The translations under genes and the position numbers were made by a program. Under the pieces are notes generated by a model. It was not told where the DNA came from, made no database searches, and saw only the letters and a list, made by a program, of their open reading frames with translations. From an uncultured Clostridia bacterium (GTDB lineage Bacteria; Bacillota; Clostridia; Oscillospirales; Acutalibacteraceae), in NCBI GenBank assembly GCA_947168785.1, contig CAMVNL010000199.1, positions 1 to 5,277 of the forward strand: 5,277 bases of DNA, in the 5' to 3' direction. Within the stretch, counting starts at the first letter, position 1. Each line of letters begins with the position of its first letter. Below, piece by piece: positions 5,086 through 5,277 of the stretch.

Positions 5086-5277
5086 TTACATTTTAGGTAT
5101 GGCGCAGATAAAGCGATTTGTGATATAATTAAAAGGAAAAATAGTTTTAGTATTTATAACACATTCAGAAAGTATTGCACCAGCTTCAATATCTGCTCTA
5201 GTATTTTTTTTGTGATTTATAGAACGTGCTGAATCTTTATGTATAATAAAAGAAATAATAGTAAAAGGTAAAAATAC
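5086..5277 (-). CDS. C-terminal 63 codons of an unrecognised AT-rich gene, cut by the window edge
   Basis: One minus-strand frame stays open from the window end to a TAA at 5086-5088, in DNA so AT-rich that stops are expected every dozen or so codons. Its third positions are almost all A or T while first positions favour G in the middle part, as in real coding sequence. The peptide starts with a hydrophobic stretch (FLPFTIISFII at 2-12), followed by a polar, basic section (HKDSARSINHKKNTR) and then ADIEAGAILSECVINTK at 28-44. I recognise no family. A plausible terminator follows it. Its composition is quite unlike the pot genes, so it may be acquired DNA. A chance open frame cannot be excluded. 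Confidence 0.4.
   Translation of the reverse strand, partial: VFLPFTIISFIIHKDSARSINHKKNTRADIEAGAILSECVINTKTIFPFNYITNRFICAIPKM

Noticed and set aside
5121..5129. Extended -10 promoter TGATATAAT on the plus strand
   Set aside because: No -35 partner, no downstream plus-strand frame, and it lies inside the probable minus-strand coding end in AT-rich DNA where such strings are common.

Overview
The window looks like chromosomal DNA of a mid-GC member of the Bacillota (probably Clostridia; no finer placement is possible). The evidence is the strong GGAGG-type ribosome binding sites, a TTG start, sigma-A-like promoters, the Gram-positive style potABCD gene order with four-base ATGA overlaps, and a PHP-family phosphatase in place of a HAD or DHH type.

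Layout. Positions 63-881 (+) encode a complete PHP-family histidinol-phosphatase-like enzyme. It converges on a four-gene spermidine/putrescine ABC importer operon read on the minus strand from about 4926 down to 1088: potA (ATPase), potB and potC (permeases), potD (binding protein). The gap between the convergent ends (882-1087) is filled almost completely by hairpins: a candidate bidirectional terminator, then three palindromes built on the same CGGCA/TGCCG core. The outer two (925-985 and 1038-1094) are related repeats lying in opposite orientation. Where their stems differ, both strands have changed together, so pairing is preserved. Upstream of potA (4865-5277) the DNA becomes strongly AT-rich. 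It holds a clear promoter for the operon, a short leader, a probable terminator, and what looks like the last 63 codons of an unrecognised minus-strand gene running off the window edge.

Function. PotD would capture polyamine outside the cell, PotB and PotC would form the channel, and PotA would power it. As given, however, potA is broken. Just after its H-loop histidine about 80 bases are missing at a CCCAC microhomology, which shifts the frame and separates the ATPase domain from the TOBE domain. PotC also carries Tyr in place of the usual Glu of its EAA loop, and PotD has no lipobox cysteine. Either the operon is starting to decay or, for potA, the assembly is wrong; potB and potD otherwise look intact.

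No RNA genes, CRISPR array, transposase or defence genes were seen. The most unusual items are the covarying palindromic repeats and the potA junction.
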